Assembly (NCBI GenBank): GCA_031260385.1
Contig: JAIRKB010000037.1
Span: forward strand, 1 to 16,975
Direction: 5' to 3'
DNA length: 16,975 nt
From: Propionibacteriaceae bacterium
GTDB taxonomy: Bacteria > Actinomycetota > Actinomycetes > Propionibacteriales > Propionibacteriaceae
Shown: positions 1 to 8,746 of the stretch, piece by piece
Layout of the letters: the number at the start of each line of letters is the position of its first letter
How positions within the stretch are numbered: the first letter of the stretch is position 1
The notes under the pieces: model-generated
Databases searched by the model: none
Seen by the model: only the letters and a program-made list of their open reading frames with translations
What the model was told of the DNA's origin: nothing
Position numbers and translations under genes: made by a program

Positions 1-151
1 AACGCCCCCTGCCCCACCGGCACCCTCCGCTTCCCCCTCCCAGTTCGGCCTCCCAGCACCACAGCCTCAACAAAGCGGCCCCCTGCCGCCCCAGGCCCCG
101 CCTGCTCCCGTCCCGGCACCCTACGCCTACCAGTACGGCTACCAGCCCTGA
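1..151 (+). CDS. C-terminal end of an unidentified protein with a Pro/Ala/Gln/Tyr-rich tail (5' partial)
   Basis: The reading frame with codons starting at position 2 is open from the window edge to a TGA at 149-151, giving 49 residues. The composition is strongly biased: mostly Pro, Ala, Gln and Ser, closing with an aromatic stretch 'PYAYQYGYQP'. Such low-complexity tails are disordered and occur at the ends of many unrelated actinobacterial proteins, so the function of the whole gene cannot be told from here. It converges on nuoL, with 124 bases between the two stops. The opposite strand is also open here in one frame, but that is expected from a C-rich sequence without A/T-rich codons, and it has no start with a ribosome site. 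The coherent Tyr/Gln-rich ending followed by a stop makes the plus-strand reading the better choice. Confidence 0.55.
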   Translation, partial: TPPAPPAPSASPSQFGLPAPQPQQSGPLPPQAPPAPVPAPYAYQYGYQP

Positions 152-275
152 CGCCACAAGCCCAGGCCAAGGTGTCCCTACCAGCCCAGAAACCGCATCC
201 CTATCCACCTGAGTCGCTGCAGCGACGAGATGGCCACCAAGGGGTGGGTACGGTTGCCCTGGGTGGGCTGACGCG
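152..275. other. Convergent spacer between the plus-strand gene and nuoL
   Basis: This 124-base gap separates two stop codons facing each other. It holds a perfect 14-base palindrome (GTCGCTGCAGCGAC, 213-226) and a short hairpin CCACC-aagg-GGTGG (234-247). A second palindrome, TGACGCGTCA (269-278), overlaps the nuoL stop. None of these is followed by a T-run on either strand, so no convincing intrinsic terminator is visible. Termination here may be Rho-dependent or may use the short hairpin. Confidence 0.4.
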
Positions 276-1994
276 TCAGGAGTCGAGGTAGCGCAACACA
301 GCCAGGACGCGGCGATGGTCAGCGGCGTCTGGTTCTAGGTCTAGCTTGGTGAAGATCGAGGCCTCGAGGTCTGGTTCCTTCGGGACCGGCTTGCGCCCGA
401 AGACCATCCAACTCAGCGTCACACCCGCCGCGACCACCAGCAAGGTGATCACCCCGATCCAAGTAATATGCGGCAGCCAGGAGGCTGGCTCCGGACCGTA
501 CCCTAGGAGCGGTGAGTGCAGCCAGGCGCCGATCCAGCCGTTGAGAACCATGCCGCCGATGAAGGATCCGATCGCTAGCAAGACCAGCGGAATCCACATC
601 ACGGCTGGTGACTCGTGAGGATGTTGCTTCTTGCCCAACACCCAACGGGAATCACCGAAGAAGGTCATCAACATCAGGCGGGTCATATAGAAGGCAGTCA
701 CCCCAGCGCCGATCAGGGCGAGAATCCCCAAGACCGGCTGGGCGTGGAAGGCCGCTTCGATAATGTGATCCTTCGAATAGAACCCGGCGAAGAAGGGGAA
801 GCCGATGATCGCCAGATAACCGATACCGAAGGTTACAAAGGTGATCGGCAAGGCCTTCCGCAAGGCCCCATAATGGCGCATATTGACGTCGTCGTTCATC
901 CCGTGCATCACCGAGCCAGCGCCAAGGAACATATTGGCCTTGAAGAAACCGTGGGTGAGCAGGTGGAAGATCGCGAAAGCGTAACCGGCTGGACCGATGC
1001 CAGCGGCCAGGATCATATAGCCGATCTGCGACATCGTCGAGCCGGCGAGGACCTTCTTGATGTCGTCTTTGGCGCAACCGATCCAGGCTCCGATCAGCAA
1101 GGTGACCGTGCCTACGATGGCGACTGCCAACTGGGCGGTCGGGCTGGCCTCGAAGATCGCTGCCGAGCGTACGATCAAGTAGACCCCAGCGGTCACCATC
1201 GTCGCCGCGTGGATTAAGGCCGAGACCGGGGTCGGGCCCTCCATGGCGTCGAGCAACCAACCTTGGAGCGGAAATTGGGCCGACTTGCCGCAGGCCGCCA
1301 GCAGGAGCATGAACCCGATGAAGGTCGCCCAGCCGCCCGGGATCTCGCCCGCGGCCGAGTTGACGACACTGAACCGCGTCGACGAACACAAGGCTAGGAG
1401 CGCAAAACTAGCGGCCAGCAGACCGAGGTCGCCGACCCGGTTCATGACGAAGGCCTTCACGCCCGCTGCCGCCGCTGTCGGCCTAACCTGCCAGAAGGAG
1501 ATTAGGAGGTATGAAGCCAGACCGACCCCCTCCCAACCGATGAAGAGCACGAGGTAGTTGTCAGCCAAGACCAGGATCAGCATGGCAGCGATGAAGAGGT
1601 TGAGGTAAGCGAAGAACCGGCGCTTATTAACGTCTTTCGCCATGTAACCAATCGAATAGATGTGGATGATCGAACCCACCCCAGTGATCAGCAACACGAA
1701 TAGGATCGACAGCGGATCAATCAACATCGAGACGTTGATCTCCCAGGCCCCGACCGTAAACCAGGTGTAAAGGGGCACGGTAGTCGCCTTCATCGGCATC
1801 CCGAGCATCGTGATGAAGTAAGACAGCGCTAGGCCGAAAGAGGCCAACGGCGCTAGGGTCGCTAGCCAGTGACCGAAACGGTTCGTGATCTTGCCAGCGA
1901 TCAACAGCAAGGCGGCCATGCCGCCCGGGATCGCTACCAGCAGCCAGGCGTACTCGAAAAGGTCTGTGGCGCGCAGGGTTATATCAAGCAACAT
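276..1994 (-). CDS. nuoL: NADH-quinone oxidoreductase subunit L, short at the C-terminus
   Basis: This is an antiporter-like proton-pumping subunit at the far end of the complex I membrane arm. The protein has 572 residues with about 14 hydrophobic segments. Key channel residues of the family are visible: Glu155 in '[16 protein letters not shown]', Lys237 in '[15 protein letters not shown]', His262 in '[14 protein letters not shown]', Lys353 in '[10 protein letters not shown]', and Lys408-Asp409 in 'FYSKDHI'. The start ATG has AAGGG six or seven bases upstream, overlapping the end of nuoK. Family members usually run about 610-650 residues and end with a long amphipathic lateral helix and one more membrane helix. 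Here the last membrane segment (about 512-532) is followed by only about 40 polar residues ending 'LAVLRYLDS', so that C-terminal piece is missing. nuoM and nuoN, normally next, are absent. Identity is certain. Whether the protein is fully functional is open. Confidence 0.95.
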   Translation of the reverse strand: MLLDITLRATDLFEYAWLLVAIPGGMAALLLIAGKITNRFGHWLATLAPLASFGLALSYFITMLGMPMKATTVPLYTWFTVGAWEINVSMLIDPLSILFVLLITGVGSIIHIYSIGYMAKDVNKRRFFAYLNLFIAAMLILVLADNYLVLFIGWEGVGLASYLLISFWQVRPTAAAAGVKAFVMNRVGDLGLLAASFALLALCSSTRFSVVNSAAGEIPGGWATFIGFMLLLAACGKSAQFPLQGWLLDAMEGPTPVSALIHAATMVTAGVYLIVRSAAIFEASPTAQLAVAIVGTVTLLIGAWIGCAKDDIKKVLAGSTMSQIGYMILAAGIGPAGYAFAIFHLLTHGFFKANMFLGAGSVMHGMNDDVNMRHYGALRKALPITFVTFGIGYLAIIGFPFFAGFYSKDHIIEAAFHAQPVLGILALIGAGVTAFYMTRLMLMTFFGDSRWVLGKKQHPHESPAVMWIPLVLLAIGSFIGGMVLNGWIGAWLHSPLLGYGPEPASWLPHITWIGVITLLVVAAGVTLSWMVFGRKPVPKEPDLEASIFTKLDLEPDAADHRRVLAVLRYLDS

Positions 1995-1997
1995 TTC

Positions 1998-2294
1998 TTA
2001 GCCCTTCATCACAATCTCTTCATCGACCGAGGTCGTCCGCCGCGCTCGGTAGATCATCACAATGATCGACAATCCGATCACCACCTCCGCTGCTGCTACA
2101 ACCATGACGAAGAAAGCCGCCATTTGACCGTCCAGAATCCCGTGGTGAGATGAGAAAGCGACGAAGAGTAGGTTGGCAGCGTTGAGCATCAGTTCGATGC
2201 ACATGAAGATCACCAAGGCGTTACGGCGTACCATAAAGCCGACCAAACCGATCGTGAACAAGATCACCGCCAGCACGGCGTAAAGACTAGTCAT
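1998..2294 (-). CDS. nuoK: NADH-quinone oxidoreductase subunit K
   Basis: Small proton-translocating membrane subunit of complex I (MrpC-like), 98 residues, the usual family length. Three transmembrane helices are evident at about 3-21, 27-48 and 58-82. The two membrane glutamates needed for the proton path are present: Glu34 in '[14 protein letters not shown]' and Glu70 in '[13 protein letters not shown]'. The ATG lies inside the end of nuoJ (8-base overlap), with an AGGAGAA ribosome site upstream, which points to translational coupling. Its TAA stop is four bases from the nuoL start codon. Nothing unusual is seen in the sequence. Confidence 0.97.
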   Translation of the reverse strand: MTSLYAVLAVILFTIGLVGFMVRRNALVIFMCIELMLNAANLLFVAFSSHHGILDGQMAAFFVMVVAAAEVVIGLSIIVMIYRARRTTSVDEEIVMKG

Positions 2295-3111
2295 TGGTCT
2301 TCTCCTGTCCTAGGTCGGTTTCAATCTCGTAGGTGTCGCCCCCCTCGAGCGCCCAGAGGACATCGTCGTGAGCGGCCATCAACTCGTCGACACTCGGCAA
2401 GGCGACCCGGCTAGCCAAGACCTCGGACACCGAACTGGGGGCCACCGTTCCATCGGGAAGCAAGGCCGGGGTGGCGATCGAGTTATGCCGGGCAAAGACA
2501 CCGGAGTTTGGCTTCGGGCCCGGGTGGGTGCCCAGACGTATGAAAGCTTCTAGCCGAGCAGCGGCTCGTTCGGTCTGCCCCGGCTTCTTCTTCAGCTGCT
2601 CGGGGTGGGCGAGGACCATCGCCGCTACCGCTGCGGTGATCAGGAGCGCCGCTGTGGCCTCGAAGGCGATGACGTAGCGGGAGAACAATAGCCCGGCGAG
2701 CCCTTGGATATTGTTGGCATTGCCATCAATGCCAATCGGCGTGCCGGTTACCCCTTGAAGTACGGCGAAGACTAGCAAGGCCAGCACCCCAACCCCGGCT
2801 AGGCCAACCGCTAGGCGGTGACCCTTAACCACCTCGCCGAGGCTATCCTGGGCCGAGACCCCAACCAACATGATGACGAAGAGGAAGAGCATCAGGATGG
2901 CGCCGGTGTAAACGATGATCTGAACCGCGAAGAGATACGGCGCGCCCAGACTGGCGTAGATCACCGCCAGCGAGATCATCACTAGGGCGAGACTGAGGGC
3001 GCAATGTACGGACTTCTTGAAGGTGACTAGCCCAATCGCGCCTAAGATCGCCAGCACCGCACACACCCAGAAGGTAATTTCGACCCCTGTGATCGCGATT
3101 TCGAGAATCAT
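2287..3111 (-). CDS. nuoJ: NADH-quinone oxidoreductase subunit J with C-terminal cytoplasmic tail
   Basis: Membrane-arm subunit of complex I (ND6 family), 274 residues. The first 170 or so residues form five membrane helices. The third carries the conserved '[20 protein letters not shown]' segment, which contains the pi-bulge thought to couple quinone chemistry to proton pumping. The rest is a cytoplasmic tail of about 100 residues containing '[20 protein letters not shown]' followed by 'TPALLPDG', typical of actinobacterial NuoJ and absent from the shorter proteobacterial protein. The start codon overlaps the nuoI stop as ATGA and is preceded by AAGGAGG. The tail ends in an acidic stretch overlapping nuoK. 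The role of the tail is not known to me. Confidence 0.96.
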   Translation of the reverse strand: MILEIAITGVEITFWVCAVLAILGAIGLVTFKKSVHCALSLALVMISLAVIYASLGAPYLFAVQIIVYTGAILMLFLFVIMLVGVSAQDSLGEVVKGHRLAVGLAGVGVLALLVFAVLQGVTGTPIGIDGNANNIQGLAGLLFSRYVIAFEATAALLITAAVAAMVLAHPEQLKKKPGQTERAAARLEAFIRLGTHPGPKPNSGVFARHNSIATPALLPDGTVAPSSVSEVLASRVALPSVDELMAAHDDVLWALEGGDTYEIETDLGQEKTND

Positions 3112-3683
3112 GATTGATCCTCCTTCTCATTCGATTCGACCTTATCCGCCTTGGGCAGGACGACGCGGATATCGGCCCCCGTGGAAGGCAGACCCCGGTA
3201 GTATTCCCGCTCCTCACCCAAACGTCGGGGATGGGGCGGGGCCTCCATACCCTCTAGTAGGTCAGCTAGCAGTTCATCTTTGGTGTAGATCAGGCTCAAC
3301 CGTGACCGATCGGCGAGCTTGAACTCATTGGTCATCGTCAGGGCGCGGGTCGGACAGGCTTCGATACATAACCCGCAGAAGATACAGCGCAGATAGTTGA
3401 TCTGGTAAACCTTGCCGTAACGATCGGCCGGTGAGTAGCGTTCGGCTTCGGTATTCTCACCGGCTTCAACGTAAATCGCATCGGCCGGGCAGGCCCAGGC
3501 GCATAGTTCACAACCAACGCACTTCTCGAGCCCGTCGGGCCAGCGGTTAAGCTGATGGCGACCGTGGTAGCGCGCTTCCGTGACCTTCTCCTTACCCTTC
3601 TGGGGATAGCCCTGGGTAAAGGTCTTACGGAACATCGTCGCGAAGGTGATCAGGAATCCTCGCCAGGGATCAAGTATGCCCAT
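3108..3683 (-). CDS. nuoI: NADH-quinone oxidoreductase subunit I, 2x[4Fe-4S] ferredoxin-like
   Basis: Peripheral-arm subunit carrying clusters N6a and N6b, which pass electrons from NuoG to cluster N2 in NuoB. It has 191 residues from the chosen start. Two classic ferredoxin motifs are complete: Cys55, 58, 61 and 65 ('[12 protein letters not shown]') and Cys100, 103, 106 and 110 ('[12 protein letters not shown]'). Each set has its distal Cys-Pro, and the '[11 protein letters not shown]' segment follows. The frame is open 18 codons further upstream inside nuoH. The start at 3683 is preferred because it has a perfect AAGGAGG six bases ahead, sits one base after the nuoH stop, and gives the usual N-terminus '[10 protein letters not shown]'. 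A charged C-terminal tail of about 50 residues follows the cluster domain. Confidence 0.97.
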   Translation of the reverse strand: MGILDPWRGFLITFATMFRKTFTQGYPQKGKEKVTEARYHGRHQLNRWPDGLEKCVGCELCAWACPADAIYVEAGENTEAERYSPADRYGKVYQINYLRCIFCGLCIEACPTRALTMTNEFKLADRSRLSLIYTKDELLADLLEGMEAPPHPRRLGEEREYYRGLPSTGADIRVVLPKADKVESNEKEDQS

Positions 3684-3684
3684 C

Positions 3685-5052
3685 TCAGGCCTCCTTCTCA
3701 TCGTCGTCAGCCGGGTCATCGGGATCGCCGCCACCAACTAAGACCTCGGCAAACTCGGGCAAGACCTGCCCGGGCATCGGGGGCACTGGGTAGCCATCGG
3801 CGAAGGGATCGAAGACCCCCTCCTCAACGGTTGGCATCCGCGAGACCTCCGAACGGACGGCCTCGGGCGTGGTTGGCCACATGAAGATCACCACCAGGAA
3901 GGCCCCGGCCACACCGGCAGCAATTAGCAGCACCTTCGGTGAGAACCAATCTAGGTTGCCTCCGACCTGGGCCGCCGCTAGGACGAGAATCCACAGCAGG
4001 CTCACGGGAATTAGCACCTTCCACCCCAGATGCATGAACTGGTCGTAGCGCAAGCGCGGCAGCGAACCGCGCAACCAGACAAAGACGAACATCAGGATCA
4101 TCACCTTCGCCAAGAACCAAACTGGTCCCATCCAGCCCTCATCAAGCCAGGCCCAACCGGGGCCATGGGCTGTCAACCAGGGGGTGATTGGCCAAGGGGC
4201 GTGATAGCCACCGAGGAATAGGGTTGTCGCCACCCCACTAACGGTCGCCATATTGATGTATTCCGCTAGGAAGAAGATCGCGTAGCGGAAACCGGAGTAG
4301 TCAGTCAGATAACCGGAGACCAGTTCCTGCTCGCATTCGACCAGGTCGAAAGGCGCCCGGTTGGTTTCCGCCACCATCGAGATCAGGTAGATGATGAAGC
4401 TTGGTAACAGCAAGATGCCATACCAACTGGGGAACTGGGCCCCAGGAAAGACGTTCCAGGTGGCCGCTTGGGCACCGACGATATCGGCGGTCGACATCGA
4501 CCCGGCGTACATAAAGACTGCCACCAGCGACAACCCCATGGCGATCTCATAGGAGATCATCTGCGCCGTGGACCGAATCGCCCCGACCAGGGAATATTCC
4601 GAGGTCGATGACCAACCGGCCAAGACGATGCCGTAGATCCCGACCGAGGCCACCGACAAGATGAACAGAACCCCCATCGGTAGATCCGTCAACTGCAGAT
4701 TGGTGGTTTCCCCGAAGATCGTCACCTTGCCCCCGAGCGGCATCACCGACCAGGCGGTGAAAGCCGCCGTTCCAGTCAAGATGGGCGCTAAGCTGAAGAT
4801 GACCTTATCGGCTCCCGTCGGGCGGAAATCCTCCTTGAGTAGGGCTTTCGTACCATCCGCAAGGGCTTGAGCCAAGCCTAAAGGACCGTTCATGATCGGG
4901 CCCTTGCGCTGCTGCATCTTGCCGACGACGCGACGTTCAAACCAAACGTTGAAGATCGTGAAGGTCAACAAGAAGACCACCAAGCCAAGGATCTTGATTA
5001 AGACAATCCACCAGACATCCTCGCCGAAGACCGCCAGTTCCATGCCCGTCAT
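3685..5052 (-). CDS. nuoH: NADH-quinone oxidoreductase subunit H with acidic C-terminal tail
   Basis: ND1-family subunit at the junction of the two arms of complex I. It forms most of the quinone-access chamber with NuoB and NuoD. It has 455 residues and about eight or nine membrane helices. Family signatures are visible: '[15 protein letters not shown]' followed by '[20 protein letters not shown]' (about 38-75), and the charged loop '[20 protein letters not shown]' (228-247) followed by 'FLAEY'. After the last membrane helix (about residue 393) comes a Pro- and Asp-rich cytoplasmic tail of roughly 60 residues ending '[11 protein letters not shown]'. This is an actinobacterial-type extension not found in the E. 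coli protein. The ATG overlaps the nuoG stop as ATGA, with AAGGTG upstream. A second ATG three codons in (position 5043) is possible. Confidence 0.96.
   Translation of the reverse strand: MTGMELAVFGEDVWWIVLIKILGLVVFLLTFTIFNVWFERRVVGKMQQRKGPIMNGPLGLAQALADGTKALLKEDFRPTGADKVIFSLAPILTGTAAFTAWSVMPLGGKVTIFGETTNLQLTDLPMGVLFILSVASVGIYGIVLAGWSSTSEYSLVGAIRSTAQMISYEIAMGLSLVAVFMYAGSMSTADIVGAQAATWNVFPGAQFPSWYGILLLPSFIIYLISMVAETNRAPFDLVECEQELVSGYLTDYSGFRYAIFFLAEYINMATVSGVATTLFLGGYHAPWPITPWLTAHGPGWAWLDEGWMGPVWFLAKVMILMFVFVWLRGSLPRLRYDQFMHLGWKVLIPVSLLWILVLAAAQVGGNLDWFSPKVLLIAAGVAGAFLVVIFMWPTTPEAVRSEVSRMPTVEEGVFDPFADGYPVPPMPGQVLPEFAEVLVGGGDPDDPADDDEKEA
3690..3696 (-). promoter_or_regulatory. Ribosome binding site that fixes the nuoI start
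   Basis: On the minus strand this reads AAGGAGG, six bases before the ATG at 3683. The alternative upstream start within nuoH has no comparable site, so this sequence decides the start. Confidence 0.8.
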
Positions 5053-7436
5053 TCTTCACCTTCTTTCTTCGGCTCCGGTGCCGCTGCTAGCATCACCGTC
5101 GCGTCTGCTTCCAGGCCCAGCGCACTGAGCGGATTGCCGGGCGTCCTAGGCGGCACCCAGATGACCCCATCGACCATCGTCGGCTCGACTTGCAAGGGGA
5201 AGGTCGCCGATCCCAGGGGGCCAGTCAAGCGGACGTACGTGCTAGTGGCTAGCCCTTCCGCCCGCAAGGTTGCTGGGGACATCCTCACAATTGGCGTTCG
5301 CTCCACCGCTCTCAAGGCCTGGGCCCCATCGAGGCAGCGTGAGTCGTCCATCAACTCCCGACCGGTCATGATCATCACCGACCCCTTGGCGGGTGGGGGC
5401 GTCACCGGCACGATCTTCGGCTTGTCTCCCGTCCAGGGCGGGATCGCCGCGAAGGATTCGCCGGCATCGACACTGTTATCGAACCCGAGGTCTTCGCCGA
5501 GGGCGGTAGCGAGGGCCGCTAACACACGCACCTCACTCATCGCCGCCCGCGCCGGGCTAACGACCTGGTTGACGGCACAGCGCCGGTTCTCCCAGTTAAG
5601 GAAGCTGCCGCTGACCTCGGCCAAGACATCGACCGGCAAGATGACGTTGGCAAACTCGCTGACATCGGAATGGCGCGACTCGAGGCTGACGACAAAGGCT
5701 TCGGTTAGGGCCTTATTCACCAGTTCGGGATCGCAGAAGTCAGCCGCCTCAATACCGGCGGTGACCAGGGCTTTTAATTCACCCCACGCCGCCGCCTTCA
5801 ACTGGCCGGCAGCGTCGAGACCAGGCTCGGAGGCAGTCTTCGCGCCCCAATGGGCCTTGAAGGTCTTCGCGTTCGTCTTGGTCAGCGGGTAACCGGCGGG
5901 CAGGAGGTTCGGCAGGCAACCAGCCTGAACAGCACCAACCTCACCGGCACGCCTCGGCACCCAGGCCAGCTTGGCGCTCGAAGCCTCAATCCTGGCCGCC
6001 AAAGCGGTGAAGCCGCCCGGCACACTCGCCAGTCGCTCACCCGCCAGCACAATCGTTTCTGAGTCGATGTCGAGATCGCGGATCGCGCCGGGCAAGTCGC
6101 TCGGTCGAACCGCAATCAGGCTGGCGCCGATCTTGGCAGCCCCTGGGCTAAGGAAGGGGGCGACAGTCTCGACGACTAGTTTGCGGGCTCGGTTCGCCTT
6201 CCGCAAACGCAGGAAGATTGCCGGGGACTCCTCCTCCGGCTCGAGCATTATGAGGACGACTTTCTTGGCCCCTTCGAGGGCGGTGTAACTAATGGCCTCA
6301 TCAAACCGCTGCCCCGCCACCATCCGGGCGAGGAACTGGGCCTCCTCTTCAGAAGCAGGCCGGGCGCGGAAATCGATCGAGTTGGTCTTCAACACCGTCC
6401 GAGCGAAAGCGGAGTAGGCGTAAGCGGTCTCTAGGGTCAACCGACCCCCGGTGAGCACCCCCGTCTTCCCGGCGGCCTTCTTCAATCCCGCCGCTGCAGC
6501 GGCGAGGGCTTGCGGCCAGGAGACCTCAATCAACTGACCTTTCTTGCGGATCATCGGGCGGCGAATCCGATCCTCACCCATCGCTGAGCGGAAACCGAAG
6601 CGACCGCGATCACAAGACCACTCTTCGTTGATTGACGGGCAGTCACCGGCATTGCGGCGTAAGACCTCCCCGCGCCGAGTATCGACCCGCAGCTGGCAAC
6701 CGGCAGCGCAGTTCTCGCAGGTGGTGACGGTAGACGCCAGATCGAAGGGACGGGCAGAGAACCGGTAGTCATTCGAGGTCAACGCTCCGACCGGGCAAAT
6801 CTGGACGACATTACCAGCGAAATAGGAGTCGTACGGTCGGTCAGGATAGACCCCGATCTGCTGTTTTGGACCCCGTTCGACTAGGTGAATCATCGGATCA
6901 CCGGCGATCTGGTCGGCGAAGCGCGTGCACCGCGTACACAGAACGCAGCGTTCCCGATCCAGGGAAATCGTCGGCGAAATGGCGACCAGTTTCGAGTATT
7001 GCCGCTTGGCACCGTCGAAATCGGAGCTCGCGCGACCATTAGCCATCGCCTGGTTCTGGAGTGGGCATTCCCCGGCCTTATCGCAAACCGGGCAATCCAG
7101 GGGATGGTTGATTAAGAGCAACTCTAGGATGTCGGCTTGGGCTTTCGCCGCTTGGGCGGAGGTCGCGCCGGTGGCCAAGACCATACCCTGGGCCGCTTCG
7201 GTCGTACATGACGGTTGCGGCTTCGGGAACCCGCGCCCATTCCCGGCGTCGGTAATCTCGACTAGACACTGGCGGCAAGCCCCCACTGGCTCTAGCAGGG
7301 GATGATCGCAGAAGCGGGGGATCGCAATCCCGGCAGCCTCCGCAGCGCGGATGACCAGCGTCCCTTTCGGCACGCTCACCTCGACGCCATCGACGGTGAT
7401 AGTGACCATCTCGGCAAATTGCATCGATTCGCTCAC
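5049..7436 (-). CDS. nuoG: NADH-quinone oxidoreductase subunit G, multi-cluster large subunit
   Basis: Largest subunit of the NADH-oxidising module, 795 residues. The N-terminal plant-type ferredoxin domain holds N1b ([2Fe-2S]: Cys43, 54, 57, 77). Next is the His-liganded N5 cluster (His111, Cys115, 118, 124, in 'HPLDCPVCDKAGEC'), then N4 (Cys164, 167, 170, 214). The fourth [4Fe-4S] motif, N7, is also complete: Cys240, 243, 247 and then Cys275 after 27 residues. N7 is off-pathway and has been lost from mitochondrial enzymes. From about residue 285 the rest is the molybdopterin-oxidoreductase-like fold without obvious cofactor function. Translation begins at GTG (7434-7436), overlapping the nuoF stop as GTGA, with AAGGAGG well placed upstream. 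The second half is Ala-rich and more divergent, as is usual for this family. Confidence 0.97.
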   Translation of the reverse strand: MSESMQFAEMVTITVDGVEVSVPKGTLVIRAAEAAGIAIPRFCDHPLLEPVGACRQCLVEITDAGNGRGFPKPQPSCTTEAAQGMVLATGATSAQAAKAQADILELLLINHPLDCPVCDKAGECPLQNQAMANGRASSDFDGAKRQYSKLVAISPTISLDRERCVLCTRCTRFADQIAGDPMIHLVERGPKQQIGVYPDRPYDSYFAGNVVQICPVGALTSNDYRFSARPFDLASTVTTCENCAAGCQLRVDTRRGEVLRRNAGDCPSINEEWSCDRGRFGFRSAMGEDRIRRPMIRKKGQLIEVSWPQALAAAAAGLKKAAGKTGVLTGGRLTLETAYAYSAFARTVLKTNSIDFRARPASEEEAQFLARMVAGQRFDEAISYTALEGAKKVVLIMLEPEEESPAIFLRLRKANRARKLVVETVAPFLSPGAAKIGASLIAVRPSDLPGAIRDLDIDSETIVLAGERLASVPGGFTALAARIEASSAKLAWVPRRAGEVGAVQAGCLPNLLPAGYPLTKTNAKTFKAHWGAKTASEPGLDAAGQLKAAAWGELKALVTAGIEAADFCDPELVNKALTEAFVVSLESRHSDVSEFANVILPVDVLAEVSGSFLNWENRRCAVNQVVSPARAAMSEVRVLAALATALGEDLGFDNSVDAGESFAAIPPWTGDKPKIVPVTPPPAKGSVMIMTGRELMDDSRCLDGAQALRAVERTPIVRMSPATLRAEGLATSTYVRLTGPLGSATFPLQVEPTMVDGVIWVPPRTPGNPLSALGLEADATVMLAAAPEPKKEGEE

Positions 7437-8746
7437 TGTTCGTCCTCCTTACCTGGCACCGTGAAGACGGCACTCAACTCGTAGGGAAGGTGTTCCCAGG
7501 CCGGGGTGTGATAGCCGACCTCGAACTCGTCACGGAAGTGTTGGACTGCGGAGGTGACACAAGCCAGAGCGCCTTCCGCTAGCGGGCAGAAACTCTTGCC
7601 AGCGATGGTGTCAACGACTTGAAGTAGCTTGTCAACGTCGCCTTCCTCGCCCTTACCGGCCTCCAGTTTGGCGAGCAGTTGCCCTAACCACCAGTTACCC
7701 TCGCGGCAGGGCGTGCACTTGCCACAGGATTCGTGTTCGTAGAATTCCACCCAGCGCAGGGTGGTACGCACCACAGAGGTGGTCTCGTCGAAGACCTGCA
7801 TCGCCTTGGTGCCGAGCATCGTGCCCTTGGCGGCTAGCCCCTCGTAATCTAGGGGGACGTCAAGGTCATCAGCGGTCAGGATCGGGGTCGAGGAGCCGCC
7901 CGGGGTGAAGAACTTCAGCTGATGGCCGTCGCGAATCCCACCGGCCAACTCCAGCAGTTGCCGCATCGTCACGCCGAGGGGCGCTTCGTATTGGCCGGGG
8001 CGTTTGACATGGCCCGATAGGGAATAGATCGTGAAGCCCTTGGATTTCTCCGTGCCCATGGCGGCGAACCAGTCTTTGCCATATTCGATGATTGAGGGCA
8101 CGGAAGCGATCGACTCCACATTGTTGATCACGGTCGGTGAGGCGTAGAGCCCGGCGACAGCGGGGAAGGGCGGACGCAACCGAGGCTGACCACGCCGACC
8201 CTCTAGAGAGTTCAGCAAGGCGGTTTCTTCGCCGCAGATATAGGCCCCGGCCCCGGCGTGGACGATCACATCAAGATCGAAGCCACTGCCGAGGATCTTC
8301 TTGCCGAGCAACCCGGCATCGTAGGCCTCCTGGACGGCCTGCTGCATCCGGCGAATCGGGTGGACGACCTCCCCGCGAATGTAGATGAAAGCGGTATGCG
8401 CGTTGATGGCGTATGCGGAGATGATCACACCCTCAAGCAGGGTGTGGGGGCTCGCCATCAGCAGGGGAATGTCCTTGCAGGTCCCCGGTTCCGACTCATC
8501 GGCGTTCACCACCAAATAGCGCGGGTTGGGGTTGTCTTTCGGCACAAAACTCCACTTCAACCCGGTGGGGAAGCCAGCGCCGCCGCGACCGCGCAACTGG
8601 GAGTCTTTGACCTCGTTCATCACCTGTTCTGGGGTCATCTTGAAGGCCTTCTTGGCCGCCTTGTAACCACCCTGGGCCTGGTAGGCCGCGAGAGTCCAGG
8701 AGCGTTCCGTGCCCCAGTTTCGGGTGAGGATTGGTGTTAGTGTCAT
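7433..8746 (-). CDS. nuoF: NADH-quinone oxidoreductase subunit F, NADH/FMN-binding
   Basis: NADH-binding flavoprotein subunit where hydride enters complex I. It has 437 residues from the chosen start. Visible motifs are the glycine-rich NADH/FMN segment 'GRGGAGFPTGLKW' (53-65), 'NADESEPGTCKD' (81-92), and 'GAGAYICGEETALLNSLEG' (165-183). The N3 [4Fe-4S] ligands are Cys341, 344 and 347 ('SCGKCTPCREG') plus Cys387 ('SFCPLAEGA'). The frame extends ten codons upstream into nuoE. The start at 8746 is preferred because it forms an ATGA overlap with the nuoE stop and has AAGGGAG seven bases ahead. It sits between nuoE and nuoG in the standard order, and nothing is missing. Confidence 0.97.
   Translation of the reverse strand: MTLTPILTRNWGTERSWTLAAYQAQGGYKAAKKAFKMTPEQVMNEVKDSQLRGRGGAGFPTGLKWSFVPKDNPNPRYLVVNADESEPGTCKDIPLLMASPHTLLEGVIISAYAINAHTAFIYIRGEVVHPIRRMQQAVQEAYDAGLLGKKILGSGFDLDVIVHAGAGAYICGEETALLNSLEGRRGQPRLRPPFPAVAGLYASPTVINNVESIASVPSIIEYGKDWFAAMGTEKSKGFTIYSLSGHVKRPGQYEAPLGVTMRQLLELAGGIRDGHQLKFFTPGGSSTPILTADDLDVPLDYEGLAAKGTMLGTKAMQVFDETTSVVRTTLRWVEFYEHESCGKCTPCREGNWWLGQLLAKLEAGKGEEGDVDKLLQVVDTIAGKSFCPLAEGALACVTSAVQHFRDEFEVGYHTPAWEHLPYELSAVFTVPGKEDEQ

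Noticed and set aside
615..1389. Long open frames overlapping nuoL on both strands
   Set aside because: Their compositions are Arg/Gly/Asp/His-rich as expected for shadows of a GC-rich membrane protein gene. NuoL has clear channel residues.
5134..5892. A 252-codon plus-strand open frame antisense to nuoG
   Set aside because: It mirrors the codon pattern of nuoG, shows no recognisable domain, and has no ribosome site. NuoG on the other strand has all cluster motifs.
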